From NCBI RefSeq assembly GCF_036588685.1, contig NC_086378.1, positions 30,605,578 through 30,669,577 on the forward strand: 64,000 nucleotides of DNA, given 5' to 3'. The stretch is from Mytilus trossulus (taxonomy: Eukaryota; Mollusca; Bivalvia; Mytilida; Mytilidae). Position 1 is the first letter of the stretch, and each line of letters starts with the position of its first letter. Below the pieces are notes generated by a model. It saw only the letters and a list, made by a program, of their open reading frames with translations, searched no databases and was not told the origin of the DNA. The translations under genes were made by a program, and so were the position numbers. Shown piece by piece: positions 30,896 to 42,649 of this stretch.

Positions 30896-31030
30896 AATAA
30901 AGAATGGAAACGGTGAATGTGTCAAAGAGGCAACAACCCGGAAGCATAAAACATACCAAGGCCACTAATGGCGGGGTCTTTAATTAACGTAGCGTCAAAG
31001 TCCCACTCAGGGAGGCGGGATTCAGCTGCA
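30896..31030 (+). repeat. Family B copy
   Basis: Forward orientation, AAGAATGGAAACGGTGAATG to GAGGCGGGATTCAGCTGC. Forms an inverted pair with the copy at 30590-30727. Confidence 0.72.
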
Positions 31031-31439
31031 TGCATGTTTTTTTATTTGTTATTGCTTGGCCAATTTGGCTGTAGCTATGCAATACAGATTACTATAAAAT
31101 TATACACCAACAGACACATCTGCAGTTATTTCAGACAGAGTTGATCTGAAAATAAGTTTGATGCTCCAGTAAACCCTACAGCCACAAAAACATACTGCAC
31201 ACATGTTCGTTCTATCTACCAAGTTTCAAATTGGGATCTGCGGGTTTTTTTTTCGGCGAATAGAATACATGTAAACCCTTTTTATTGAATTTATTGTTTT
31301 GTCCACGGATTTTGTTCATTGCTAAAGGTCATACGGCGACTTTTACGGCATTTTCTTTTTTGGTGGAGATCAAATGTACAGTAGTTGTCGTTTGTTTATG
31401 TAATATATACGTGTTTCTCGTTTCTTGTTTCGTTTATAT

Positions 31440-31640
31440 AGATTAGACCGTTGGTTTTCCCGTTTGAATGGTTTTACACTAGTAATTTTGGGGCCCTTTA
31501 TAGCTTGTTGTTCGGTGTGAGCCAAGGCTCCGTGTTGAAGGCCGTACTTTAACCTATAATGGTTTAATTTTTAAATTGTTATTTGGATGGAGAGTTGTCT
31601 CATTGGCACTCACACCACATCTTCCTATATCTATGTCTAT
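31440..31640 (+). repeat. Family A copy (long form)
   Basis: GACCGTTGGTTTTCCCG, GTGAGCCAAGGCTCCGTG, GACC-like TTAACCTATAATGGTTTA, GGAGAGTTGTCTCATTGGC, ACCACATCTTCC. Confidence 0.75.
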
Positions 31641-31689
31641 TTGGCAATAATACCACATCCTCTTGATCTCAGTGAAACTTAACCACAGA

Positions 31690-32065
31690 TACGGGCATAG
31701 CAATACGGTAATATACACACGTACACCAAATACAGTTGCAACACTTCTGCTCCATAAAATGAGGTCAATGTCAGGTGAACCCTGTCTGAGGAACGAGTAG
31801 ACTTTGCAGTGATGTCATATGCCAGTATCAAAATACTAGTATAACTGATTCTCAGTGAGACATTAACATGACGAACAAAAACATTTTTTAAGTAGTCGCT
31901 GAACTATGAAAATGAGGTCAAGGAGTGGACAATGATAACTTTACAGTTGGAATTTCCGTAACATGATGCATCTGTATACAAGGTGTGAAATACCCAGGTT
32001 CTCTTTCCCCTATATTTAATTAATGTTTAATACAAATAAATTAACGCCGTCGCCGTCGAATGATA
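31690..32065 (+). repeat. Family E copy ending in GCCGTC repeats
   Basis: Cores AAAATGAGGTCAATGTCAGG and AAAATGAGGTCAAGGAGTG, then AACATGATGCATCTGTATAC, ending TTAACGCCGTCGCCGTCG. Same order as at 39656-39960. Confidence 0.68.
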
Positions 32066-32167
32066 ATATTCAATGTTTCGCATTCTGTGTCAAAAAAACC
32101 TGTCATGTGGTTTCTGTCCTAGATGTGACTGGTATGCTTTCAAAAAGCAGGTTGCAACATGTGTAAT

Positions 32168-32290
32168 TAGATATAGGAAGATGTGGTGTGAGTGCCAATG
32201 AGACAACTCTCCATCCAAATAACAATTTAAAAAAAGTAAACCATTATAGGCCTTTAACACAGACCCTTGGCTCACACCGAACATAGCTAC
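32168..32290 (-). repeat. Family A copy
   Basis: GAAGATGTGGTGTGAGTGCC, AATGAGACAACTCTCCATCC, AGTAAACCATTATAGG, CTTGGCTCACACCG on the plus strand, i.e. reverse orientation. Confidence 0.72.
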
Positions 32291-32632
32291 TACAATTTTT
32301 GGCCATTTTTCTATGTTTTCAGCCAGTTTTTTTAAACGGTGTATTTTGAACCCTTTCCTGTACATATATATTTAGTACAACATGTCAATTTAATAGCCAC
32401 TATCTGTTCAATAAAAATCATGTAAATGTGTAAGATGGAGTTATTAACGGTTAACCTGTTCCTAATTGATATTTTGAAACCCCCTTCTTTTCGCCGTTTA
32501 CGGTACCGCTACTTCTGATTACTGTAAAGCAAAAACAAATAACTTCAGAACTGCTAGTTCAACTTCAATCCATTCATATTATATTATACACGGTGTTTTT
32601 TTTTAACAATGTACAACTATAATGGGTCATAG

Positions 32633-32762
32633 ATAGATATAAGGAAATGTGGTATGAGTGCCATTGCCAATGAGACAACTCTCCAGCCAAGTCACACTTT
32701 ATAAAAGTAAACCATTATAGGTTAAAGTACGGTCTTCAACACGGAGCCTTGGCTCACACATT
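32633..32762 (-). repeat. Family A copy
   Basis: Same family, reverse orientation; contains an internal duplication GTGCCATTGCCAATGAG. Confidence 0.72.
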
Positions 32763-32769
32763 CATGGTC

Positions 32770-34990
32770 TCTATTATTTAACAGCTGAATGAAAATTGGT
32801 AGTGTGCACCCTAAGAGTACGAAGTAAAACTCGAATCATATAAATATGGCACTGTGACAGAAATGACAATAGGTCTCAAAAAATGTAACACTTTAATAAT
32901 TACCGTTACAGATTTCGTGTTGGGGCGAACAGCTATTTAAATGTGATTTTGCGTTTTGCTGAAATTTAACCAAAGACATCATCCTGCAGACAATGACGAT
33001 ATTTATATTTCGATGAGGCTTGTTCTCCTCTTTCAAATCATATAAAAACAGCCGCATATACTTAGTTTATTCTTTAACTGACCAAATACAAAAAGGCATT
33101 TAAAACTTATGATTCACTCTGGGACTGACGTTTATACTTCGCTATGAGTGTTCAAGGTTTTCTACCCGTAGTAGATTAACTTAGCCCGATTTGACACAAC
33201 TTTTTGGAACTTTTTTATTTCAATGATTTTCAATTTTTGTTTTTTATTGACCTTTAAACTGTTTTGATTCGAACATCACTGATGAGTCTTGACTTGACGA
33301 AATGTGCCACTGGTCATACAAAATCGTACTCAAATTTAAAATTATTCAACTTTTAAATCAAAATACTGATTGTACGTACTGTACTTCGATTACTGAGATT
33401 GATGTGTACTGAATTTATAAATCAGGTATCATTGATGCATTTATTTTCGGACCGTTGCTAATAATATCACAATGAAAATGTGCCAATCGTTGACTTATAT
33501 TGCTGTTTGGTGTGAGAAATAAATTAGCTTTGACACCAGAAGTAATCTGCAAAAATCTTTTTTTTTATTACAACGATTTTCAATCAAATTCGTCATATTG
33601 TTATAAAGTCTGTCAATCACATATAATAAAACGGATTTTTGACATTTTATTTTCGGACATTCTTATTTTATGTTGATTTTCTGGTCTCTTTCTCAAGAAC
33701 AATGCAATAAAACGATGATTATAGATCATGTGATGGACATTTTATGGCTATTTTTACAGGCGGCTAACCATGATGACATCATTCCACTTCCAGTTTCCTG
33801 CAAGAAAAAAATTAGTCAGAATAAAAAAAACACAAAAAAGTGAGTGAAAATAAACTAAAGATAAATGCCACATACATGCATGCATACCGGTCGGGCAAGT
33901 CGTCATTTTGAAAAAAAAATCATCAATTCGTCAATTTACATGTTTAAATTGAATTCTACAACTCATTACTAGGGAAGAAAAAAAATTACAATGATTTTTA
34001 TGCCATTGACACGTATGACATACAAATGTTAGTTTTAGCATTTATTACAATAGTTTGACGGAATGGTTAAGATTTGAATGATACTTATTGATATGAAAAA
34101 AATGAGAAAAGAAAATAAATTGTTAAAAAGACCATAATAACAGAATATTCGGTAGGATAAATTAAATAGCACTTAGCTAAGAGAATGAAAGAGCAGACTT
34201 ATACCCCTCTAAAAGAAATTGTCAACATCGGCTTTGTCTCATTTGACAATGTTTTTTTTTCTCTCGAGGTAGCAATCTGCTGTATGTCGCTCTCAACAAT
34301 GTATTTATCATTTGAAAAATAATGTTTGTACATTCATAATAAGCTAAGTTGTCAACTGTCTTTTTTCAATTTTTTAATCATATGTATGACGATTCATTTA
34401 AACTTCCCTAAGTGCTTCAATAACTATTGAACGGACACAAAAAATATAGTTTAAACGCCTATATTACACAATCTACACCTTGGTAAAAGATTAACCATGT
34501 TAGTTTCAATGTACATGGGCGCAGCATTTTGCCATTGAAGGGAACATGTCGACTCGAGTGACATATAGACTATTTTTGATTGTTTGTTGTAAATTATCAA
34601 TTGAACATATTTCTAATGAACAGTATTATGAAAGTGTCACGGAATCGCAAGGTATGGCGGAAAAGTCACCAAGAAAAGCCCATAAAAAGACAGCAGTCTA
34701 ATCCAAACATAACAGCCATTTTCTAAAAATAATAAAATGATTTCTGAAGAAAGCTGTGTCGGAGATGAGGCAAAATATGTAGTTGTCAGCAACAGGTGAT
34801 GACGACATAATTTACTCTGATAAATAGTATTACTAGATGTTTTACTTATAGGGAAAAGTCAGCAAAATTTGCTTATCAATAAACATGAGCATATCATATG
34901 GATGGCAAACTGATATATTTTGGGAGGCAGAGAGGGGGGAGTGTGTCAGGTGGATTTTGGAAATGAAATGGATATCATTTCTAGTCTTGT
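32770..34990. other. Intergenic, nothing recognised
   Basis: AT-rich. A short frame at about 34652 (MAEKSPRKAHKKTAV then stop) has a lysine-rich look but no splice partner I could find. No repeat recurs here. Confidence 0.35.
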
Positions 34991-35509
34991 AAGAACTTTA
35001 TTCGAAATAGATGACAAAAGATATATATTTCGTCACAAAATACAGGAAAATAATACAATGTGGTGTAAAAAAAACATTATTGAGACTCACAAAAGGTGAA
35101 ATTTATATTCTGTCAGAAAGAATCCTTTGTATCAATCTCCCTCTCCCCTTTCCCACAAATATCAAATATTCGTCTTATTCGTATATCGCCAACTTCCAGA
35201 TCTTAAGTAACTTGACAAGTGTTCTTTCATTCGAAGGTTTAAAATAATAAACATGATCGCTTATATCGAACAAGTTGACATTTCGTTTTGTCACACGATA
35301 TGATAGGCAGAGCCAGATTTTAGTACTGAAGAAAATGTAGTGAAGCTATAAACTGCGAAATAGAATTGAAAACATTCAAAATAAGATAATTAGAATTTTA
35401 CTCACTAAATTTGTACAGCAAGAGGACATACACAATTGGGTCCGATTGAAGTTCGACAAAAATAAGAGAACTAAACTATATCGATAAATCTTTAAACTTA
35501 CCATGAAGA

Positions 35510-35784
35510 TTAACGACGACGACTGAAAACTTTAGCCATAGCCAATGATCGTGCGTCTTTTAAGCAACAACCAACTCCCATTGGACTACACTTCATAAGA
35601 TTGGGTAATTTATAGGTTTTCATTGATTGGATCATACACATATGTGGCATCATACTACATGGAACAGCTTTTACATTTTCCGTCATTTTACATAAAGTAT
35701 ATGGATTGTTCAAAAATTTGCCGAAAAAACCTCCTCCTCCTTTCATCATCATTAATGCCATTGGATTCATTGCCATCTGTGCAT
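35510..35784 (-). CDS. Secreted Cys/Met-rich protein exon 2
   Basis: Acceptor TTTTATTACAG; the split codon T|AT gives Tyr. Codes the whole mature chain and ends TAA at 35510-35512. The open frame extends 30 codons further upstream through the intron, which is not coding. Confidence 0.85.
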
Positions 35785-37474
35785 CTGTAATAAAACAATA
35801 ATCACATGAGCTGTATGTTTCACAAGAGTCTGCAATTTTGATTGGCAGACAACAATCACGAGACCGATTCAAAAATTATTTTATTTCCCCAATAACCACT
35901 TATGATCAACAAAATTGAGAATGGAAATGGGGAATGTATCAAAGAGACAACAGCGCGATCAAAACGCAACAAAACAAAGCCAAAGACCTCCAATGGGTCT
36001 TCAACATGTAGCAAGAAAATCCCACACCCAGAGGCGGACTTCAGCTGGATCCTCAACAAAAATATTTACTAGTTCAGTGAAAATGAACGTCATATCAAAC
36101 TGCAAAACATATATTGCAGTTTTGAAGGGCAGACAACAATCGCGAAACATTCAAAGATTATTGTTTTCCCCAATAAACACCAAAGAAAGAAGCAACATCT
36201 TGATTTCAAGTTCTAACTATGAAAAAGGTTAACATACAATGCATACATCCCAACGAAGGCAACTCTTGTTTTACTAGTCAGTTCGAATTCTATGTTCTAG
36301 CTAGGACTATTACAAAAAAACAAGGTAATAGCATCAGTATGCATTTACAAGAACTAAAAGCTTCTATTTTGTAATTTTATCGGGTTGTCAAAGTAAAGTT
36401 TTGATCGTGCACACATTTTTAATATGAAACGTTTCTACAAACATTCAATTCTTAAATTTGTGTATTTTACCAAATGATGCTCCTTATCATCGACGGTGGT
36501 ACTTAATATTAAAAATGTTAGGATTTCGCGGAACCAAGTGGTCTCACCTTCTTTTGCTAGTGTAAATGTTTTCAGTGTGATGGGAATGCATAGATTTACA
36601 GTTAAAGAAATAAATCGTTGGAAATGTATGAACAAAATTATACTTGTAAATGATGAATACAGTATGCAATCAAATCTATAGATTTATAAAAGAGTTGAAA
36701 CATTAATTTATTGAATGAACAAACGATAAAGGATATAACTTTTACATTTTCCTCTAGATACTATCTTTTGATTGTAAGAAGCTTCTGTCCGAGTTTGGTA
36801 AAAATCCAGAATGGTTTATGAATCTAATAAATGTTTTAAACTTTAACCGCTGTTAACTGGCAGAAAAACTTAGTCCATTTATATAAAGTAAAATACGGAT
36901 AAACAGGATTTTTTTTACAACATTCACTTCTGGATACTATCTTATAATCATAATTAAGCTGCTGTCCAGGTTTGGTAGAAATCCAGGATAGTTTAAGAGT
37001 GATAATTTGTGGACGCCACCGCCGATGATGACGACGACGACGGAATGTATGATCGCTTTGTCTCGCTAATTTGCGACAAAGTCGCAGGCTCGACAAAACT
37101 TAAATTTCTAAATGACTAAGAGTAATAATCTATTCGGCAAAGTTGACATTAGCATTAATAACTATATAACTATATCAATATGAAACACAAGTATATCATA
37201 TTTAAATAGAAACACGTTCTTGTGTCATATATTACTATTTTCACGGAAAGGTCCACCAAAAAAGAATGTTGTCTTTTCAAACAAAACCAGTCTGTTTCAT
37301 AAGTACATATACAGTTCAACTATAATATACACCCCTTTTCGGTCATTTTATTTAAAAAATTTTTTTTTTAAATATTTTTGTTTAAAAAAAAGATAGAGAA
37401 AAAAATCTTATCAAATTCGACTTACATGTACATCCAATTAAAAAAGCCAATAGAAATATAACTTGTGTCCTCAT
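35510..37474 (-). CDS. Small secreted methionine-rich six-cysteine protein, complete
   Basis: Two minus-strand exons (37426-37474 and 35510-35784) with a 1.64 kb intron give a 107-residue protein. Exon 1 encodes MRTQVIFLLAFLIGCT, a classical signal peptide; cleavage is expected after TYA, at residue 18. The mature part (about 89 residues) has 15 Met, a KGGGGFFGKF turn-rich stretch and six Cys spaced C-x10-C-x6-C-x15-C-x6-C-C, then a basic end SRRR. Six cysteines would allow three disulfides. A TATA box lies 75-80 bases upstream of the ATG. A good splice donor (GTAAGT) follows 8 bases after the stop, so a 3' UTR intron is likely. I do not recognise the family. An extracellular role (shell matrix, byssus, defence peptide or hormone-like) is possible, but none is shown. 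The exon structure itself is convincing. Confidence 0.82.
35906..36075 (+). repeat. Family B copy
   Basis: TTGAGAATGGAAATGGGG, CAAAGAGACAACAGCGCG, GGGTCTTCAACATGTAGC, GGACTTCAGCTGGATCC, TTTACTAGTTCAGTGAAAAT. It overlaps the region immediately upstream of exon 2 in the intron of the secreted-protein gene. Confidence 0.75.
36240..36740. other. Intron sequence, nothing recognised
   Basis: Middle of the intron of the secreted-protein gene; short frames on both strands lack support. Confidence 0.35.
36741..37105 (+). repeat. Tandem repeat related to family E, ending GTCGCAGGCTCGAC
   Basis: Two units carry 'ATACTATCTT..GATT', 'GCTTCTGTCCGAGTTTGG' / 'GCTGCTGTCCAGGTTTGG' and 'AAATCCAGAATGG' / 'AAATCCAGGATAG' about 185 bases apart. 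The right end has CCGCCGATGATGACGACGAC and AGTCGCAGGCTCGACAAAA, which matches the end of the family E copy at 39960-39994. Confidence 0.65.
37426..37474 (-). CDS. Secreted Cys/Met-rich protein exon 1 (signal peptide)
   Basis: ATG at 37474, 16 codons and one base, then donor GTAAGT. Too short to be seen as an ORF by length alone; the signal peptide and the phase match with exon 2 support it. Confidence 0.82.
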
Positions 37475-37547
37475 TTTGATATTTTTGCCGGAATGATAGT
37501 ATAAGCCGCCTGTAGACCCGAATGACTGATAGAAACAACAACACTCA

Positions 37548-37556
37548 CTTTATATG
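37548..37556 (-). promoter_or_regulatory. TATA box of the secreted-protein gene
   Basis: CATATAAAG on the minus strand. With initiation about 30 bases downstream (near 37520) the 5' UTR would be about 45 bases. TATA promoters are common on genes with strong tissue-specific expression. Confidence 0.55.
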
Positions 37557-37712
37557 GTCCGTTGAAGCGTGAGAGTGAGTGACAGTGGAAAATTACAACA
37601 TACAAAAAACTATTTGACATTTTAATGGAAAATGGACAGTTTTTATAGAAAGTCTTAAAATATCCCGAATTTTGTTCTTTTTATAGAATGAAAAATTAAA
37701 AAAATGATACTT

Positions 37713-37734
37713 AAAAAAAAAAAAAAAAAAAAAA
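37713..37734 (+). repeat. A22 homopolymer
   Basis: An uninterrupted run of about 22 A residues just upstream of the secreted-protein gene. Confidence 0.9.
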
Positions 37735-38157
37735 TATTTTCTGAAAATCTACAAATGAATCATAGTATTTACAGAAAGTCAAATAAATTATATAGTATAT
37801 GATATATATAGTGAACATTACCCCTCAACCGGGTACCTATGCACCGATGCAGCGATTGTAAATAAAGGCTCAATTTTGACGAAAAATAATTTAGAATTAT
37901 CTTTCTAATCCATACCGATTTGTTCTATTTTTGAAAGATTAGGTAAACGTTACATTTATTTTTATTTTTGCCTGAATGCGGGTGTCCTTTAAAAAATCAT
38001 CTTTGATTGTTTGAATTTCACGAGTTTGACTTAGATCAAGCGAAACTTTGAGAAATACACTTTCAATTTGCAAGTAAACCATGGCCAAAAGTAATAAACA
38101 TAGATTGTTTGTCGAAATGCACATCTAGTGGGTAAACTTCTTGTATCCTTTATAAAA

Positions 38158-38320
38158 AAAGTCAATGGAACTGAGGACAGGGGACCCTTTAATATTTACC
38201 TGAATTTGTGTATATATATTGAGTTACTTAGTTATTGTCTTTATTTGTTTTTGTTGTTGTTATATGTCACAAACTGTAAAGTTTATATGGCAATAAAACT
38301 TTGAATTGAATTGAATTGTT
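38158..38320 (+). mobile_element. LINE 3' tail with (TTGAA)n end
   Basis: GTCAATGGAACTGAGGACAG, then GTTATATGTCACAAACTG, GGCAATAAAACTTTG and AATTGAATTGAATTG. It aligns with the tail at 6770-6925, so both come from one LINE family with short microsatellite ends. Confidence 0.62.
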
Positions 38321-38354
38321 ATTAAACTCCAACTATCAATTTATCAGACCTGGT

Positions 38355-38440
38355 AGCCTTGTGCTGTTTTCTGCCCTCGTTTTATCTCTTTGGTACATTG
38401 CCCGCCCCGTTTCCATTCTCAATTTTATTAGTATCATAGC
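38355..38440 (-). repeat. Family B fragment
   Basis: TCTCTTTGGTACATTGCCC then TTTCCATTCTCAATTTTATT, reverse orientation. Confidence 0.55.
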
Positions 38441-38879
38441 ATTAAAGAACACATTCAAAAACACATATCCGAATACAAGGCATTTCAACCTACAAACAAA
38501 ACATAAAGATCAACCTTCATCATAAAAGTCATGTTTACTTTTCATCACTTTTCACTTTAAATGGATGTTCATTAATTACCAAAGTTTTAATGTTTAGAGT
38601 TGCTTGTTTATATATGTTTTATGACATGTTGTTGTTATTGGTTTTGGTAGGCGGCTTACTTATGAAGTAATCGTTTATGAAATCGTTAAGTTTCTTTTAT
38701 ATTTTTCTTATGTTTTTTCCTTCAATCTCTGCGAAATATTAAAAATGTTTTGGCATTGAACTTTATTTCAAAGAAAAAAAATGACATTCAAATTCTTAAA
38801 ATTTCGGATTTACTCTAAATTGAATCTTTTCCCTGTATTTTTTTCAGAAAGTAATTTAGTTCTGCTAGTAAGGTGATAT

Positions 38880-38935
38880 GAAAATGATAAGATGTGGTAT
38901 GGTGAGCAATGAGACAACGCTCAACGAGAGATCAA
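38880..38935 (-). repeat. Family A fragment
   Basis: AAGATGTGGTATGGTGAGC and AATGAGACAACGCTCAACG, reverse orientation. Confidence 0.55.
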
Positions 38936-39099
38936 ACAACATTGAAATAAGCAGATGGATATATTTAATCTTAACGACTTCCTACACGTCAGTATGAAAT
39001 TATGTCCGTTTTAGTGGCGAAGGAAGAGCATAATGACGAACAACCAACTTTGCAAATAAATAACCTGAACAAGAGTGCACACACTGAAATGTCTCGCCT

Positions 39100-40000
39100 T
39101 CTTTACTAATCATTGATATTATGTTGATAGTCCTAAATATAAAGCTGTATTACAACTGTCACATAAACTCAACATTAAACAAGAAAACTAAATATTGATC
39201 ATAGAACCATGAAAATGAGGTAAAGGTCAGATGAACCATGCCAGGCAGACATGTACAGCTATCAATTCTTCCATAAAACAAATATAGTTCACCTATTGCT
39301 TATAAATAGAAAAACAGACCGAAAAACAAATACTTAACACTTAGTAATGAACTGTGAAAATGAGGTCAAGGTCAAATAAAGCCTACGCAACTTACATATA
39401 GATCATACAATATTTCCATAGACCAAATTTAGTTGACCTATTTCATATACTAGTAGTATAAGGAAAATAGACCAAAACTCAAAAACTTAACTTTGACCAC
39501 TCAACCATGAAAATGAGGTCAAGGTCGGATGACACCTGCCGTTTGGACATGTACATCTTACAGTCCTCCCATACACCGAATATACTAGTCCTACTGCTTA
39601 TAGTATCTGAGATATGGACTTGGCCACCAAAACTTAACCTTGTTCACTGATCCATGAAATGAGGTTGAGGTCAAGTGAGAACTGTCTGACGGGCATGAGG
39701 ACCTTGCAAGGTACGCACATACCAAATATAGTTATCCTATTACTTATAATAAGAGAAAATTTAACATTACAAAAAAATCACAACTTGTTTTCAAGTAGTC
39801 ACTGAACCATGAAAATGAGGTCAGTGACTGATGGGAAGTTCGTAACATGATGCATCTATATACAAATTATGAAGCATCCAGGTCTTCCACCTTCTAAAAT
39901 ATAATTGCATTTATGAAGTTAGCTAACGCCGCCGCCGCCGGATCACTATCCCTATGTCGAGCTTTCTACAACAAAAGTTGCAGGCTCGACAAAAACCTCA
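39100..40000 (+). repeat. Tandem family E array, five units of about 150 bp
   Basis: The core ACCATGAAAATGAGGTCAAG recurs with GAAAATGAGG at 39211, 39356, 39509, 39656 (variant) and 39811. Between cores lie ACCAAATATAGTT and a TATTGCTTATA block. The right end is AACGCCGCCGCCGCCGG, then GTTGCAGGCTCGACAAAA. Confidence 0.82.
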
Positions 40001-40109
40001 TCACATACTGAAACTGTAAATAACAATACATTTACAAACCCAATGTCAGTAACTTCTAAACGATTCGATATGTTTTCATTTTATACATAGATTTCCAAAC
40101 CTTTGAATA

Positions 40110-40300
40110 ATAGGATTGATTTATTTATTGATTGATTGGTGTTGTGCTTTTTGAGGCGGTCAGTCAAGGCTTTTATTTATTGCTGGAGGAAACCGGAAAG
40201 AACTAGTCGATCGCACCTGTTACTACCTTGATATTTACAGGCTAGTTTAAGCTTACTTTGACTACTTAGACCACATTCGGCAAACGAGGTACCTGGAATT
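40110..40300 (+). repeat. Possible dispersed repeat with GGAGGAAACCGGA
   Basis: Carries GGCGGTCAGTCAAGGC, GCTGGAGGAAACCGGAAAG and a series of short words I associate with a common molluscan repeat. Only one copy is in the window, so this is from memory only. Confidence 0.3.
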
Positions 40301-42410
40301 AAAGGAAATATTGGGTATACATGATTGAGACAGCAACCTACGGACGACAAAGAAAAAAAAAAAAAAATATATAGTCTTCGACAATAGACAACAGTTTCAC
40401 TGTTGATGCACTATACTCCATGCTTTCAATCGTCTCGATTTTACACAAGAAGCTTTGAATAAATTTAACAGAGACTTTCAAGACTGTTATTCCAGTCAAA
40501 TAGACAGTACTGCGGTGCTGGCTTGAAAATGCGCTATTAAAATTTGCGGGTACAATGTTTTTTTTTAATAATTCTAAATTAAGTAGCACAATAGGCAAAG
40601 CTATAATTTCTTGGATTTGGATTTTCAAATATTTTTTACTCTAGCATCACTGAAGAAATATTTATTGACAAAATACCCATCTAATGCAGAACATTCGGTA
40701 CCATAATGCATTAGTATCATTTCAAACATCTGCAATTAATCAAAATTCTCGAAATTACAAATAAAATATAACTTTAGACAATCACAGTTTATGGCCTGCA
40801 TATATTTTGACGCATATATATATCTCTCTAAACAATCCAGATTTTTCTAGATATAACTGGAATTCACACACATTAACTTGCTCTAACTGAATCTTATATT
40901 TTATTAATGATCTTTTTTTATTACTTTCCCTTGATATTATTTTTAGTTATTATGATATATTAACAAAATCAGAATTTAATATGAACAGACCCGTATGGAA
41001 ACATTAACTCGTGGAAAGCTTCCATATTTATAAAACGATGTGAATGGTGATATATGCAAAAATGCAAAGGAGATTCAATGTATAGGTGTTAGTTATTAAA
41101 AAAGATTTTACGAGCCCGAAGTGCGCGAATGAATTATTTTTTACGCGACCAACGGCTATACACTTTGTCTATTATTGAAATCATAAATGCTTTAAGGTCT
41201 TATAACGAATACATGTTTTTAAACTAGACACTATAATTGGTAAACTCAAATGCACAATGAACATCTTATGTTTTCATTACGAAAAATGTAAATAAAAAAA
41301 TTAAATAAAGAAAGGATAAACTAATCATTAAAGACAAACAATGTGAATGTTCGTCTCTTGTGTGTTAATTCTTTTCATGGTGGTGATACCTACTTCCTAT
41401 ACAGTGTATATTTTCCAGTGTTTGTGGTTCATTGAACACAAACTTCGCCTTAATCATATTGATTCTCATTTGGTTCTAATTTGTGTTAAAACATTGCTAC
41501 CAGTGTCAATATGGCAATTAAAAAAATCGTCTTTCAAACTACAAGATATTTGTAATGTTTTGATTACAGGTGAGCCATCTGAGCCGGAGGTTAAATTTAT
41601 CAGAAGTTTTTTCCTCTTGAATGATGAAGGAATAAATGTTCCAAGTTAGTGATTCGGGCTCATAGGAACCTCACGTTCGTATATCTATAGTGACAACGGA
41701 TCGACCATGTTATTTCTATATCATGGGATGGGCTTGTCTTTACTAATCAGCAATTGTAAATGAATAGTGGACAGTAAAGAGAAGATACTAGTACATGTTT
41801 TGTGTAATCAATTCATCTTTAAAAAAATCTTTGATATAATGATATAAGTAGTCAGTTTTTTTGTACTCATATTCCAAAATCAACCAATCAAAATGTTCGA
41901 TTTCATGTTTAGAGCATGATTTCTGTGCTCCGAGCACTGAACAAAGTTGTATGACTTCAACACCGGATATCAACTACTGGTTAGCTGTATGGACATACAA
42001 TTTCATCTGCAGTCCATTGCGATGCGAAGTACACTCGTCGCAGTAATGTTTAAATGGCTTACATATCAATTATTGGTCATGTAAATGAAATAAATTAGGT
42101 TGAACTGCACGACGTGATGTGCGTAAACGAAATCTAATCCATCCTGTCAAAATATGATGGGAACATAACAATCTACCGTGACAAATAGTTTGTCGTGTCT
42201 GTTTAATATGAAAAGGTAAAAAAGATGTGACAACCGATCAGTAAGAATATCATTATATGACAGGATGAGAGCGGATGCAGTTCAGCTGATAATTAATCTT
42301 TATTACGGGGGTATCTTTATTTTATAACGGGGGTATCTAAATCAGCGTTGCAATTGTTTGTCTGTCCTAAGTCAGGAATCTGATGTTTAGTGTTGTCGTT
42401 GTTAGTGCGG
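40300..42410. other. Intergenic, nothing firm
   Basis: A 100-codon frame (41347-41649) begins hydrophobic and its last 26 codons follow a good acceptor (TTTTGATTACAG at 41569), reading EPSEPEVKFIRSFFLLNDEG, then stop. It could be a terminal exon but has no partner exon. Near 42297-42345 GGGGGTATCTTTA-type words are directly repeated. Confidence 0.3.
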
Positions 42411-42449
42411 TTCATAAATGTTTCTCGTTTCTTTTTTTAATATATAAAT

Positions 42450-42640
42450 CATAGACAGTTGGTTTTCCCCTTTGAATGGTTTTACACAGTAATTTTGGGC
42501 CCTTTGGCGCTTGCTGTGAGCATTTGAAGGCTCCGTGTTAAAGACCGTACTTTGACCTATAATGGTTTACTTGTATAAATTATGACTCGGATGGAGAGTT
42601 GTCTCATTGGCACTCATACTACATCTTCGTATATCTTATG
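42450..42640 (+). repeat. Family A copy (long form)
   Basis: AGTTGGTTTTCCCCTTTG, AAGGCTCCGTGTTAAAG, TTGACCTATAATGGTTTAC, GGAGAGTTGTCTCATTGGC, CATACTACATCTTCG. Confidence 0.75.
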
Positions 42641-42649
42641 ATACTGCAT

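Noticed and set aside
34652-34699. Short lysine-rich frame MAEKSPRKAHKKTAV
   Set aside because: Fifteen codons, no splice donor in frame before the stop and no neighbour exon.
41347-41649. 100-codon frame with hydrophobic start
   Set aside because: No promoter, partner exon or family match; only its last part follows a fair acceptor. Described in the gap entry rather than as a gene.
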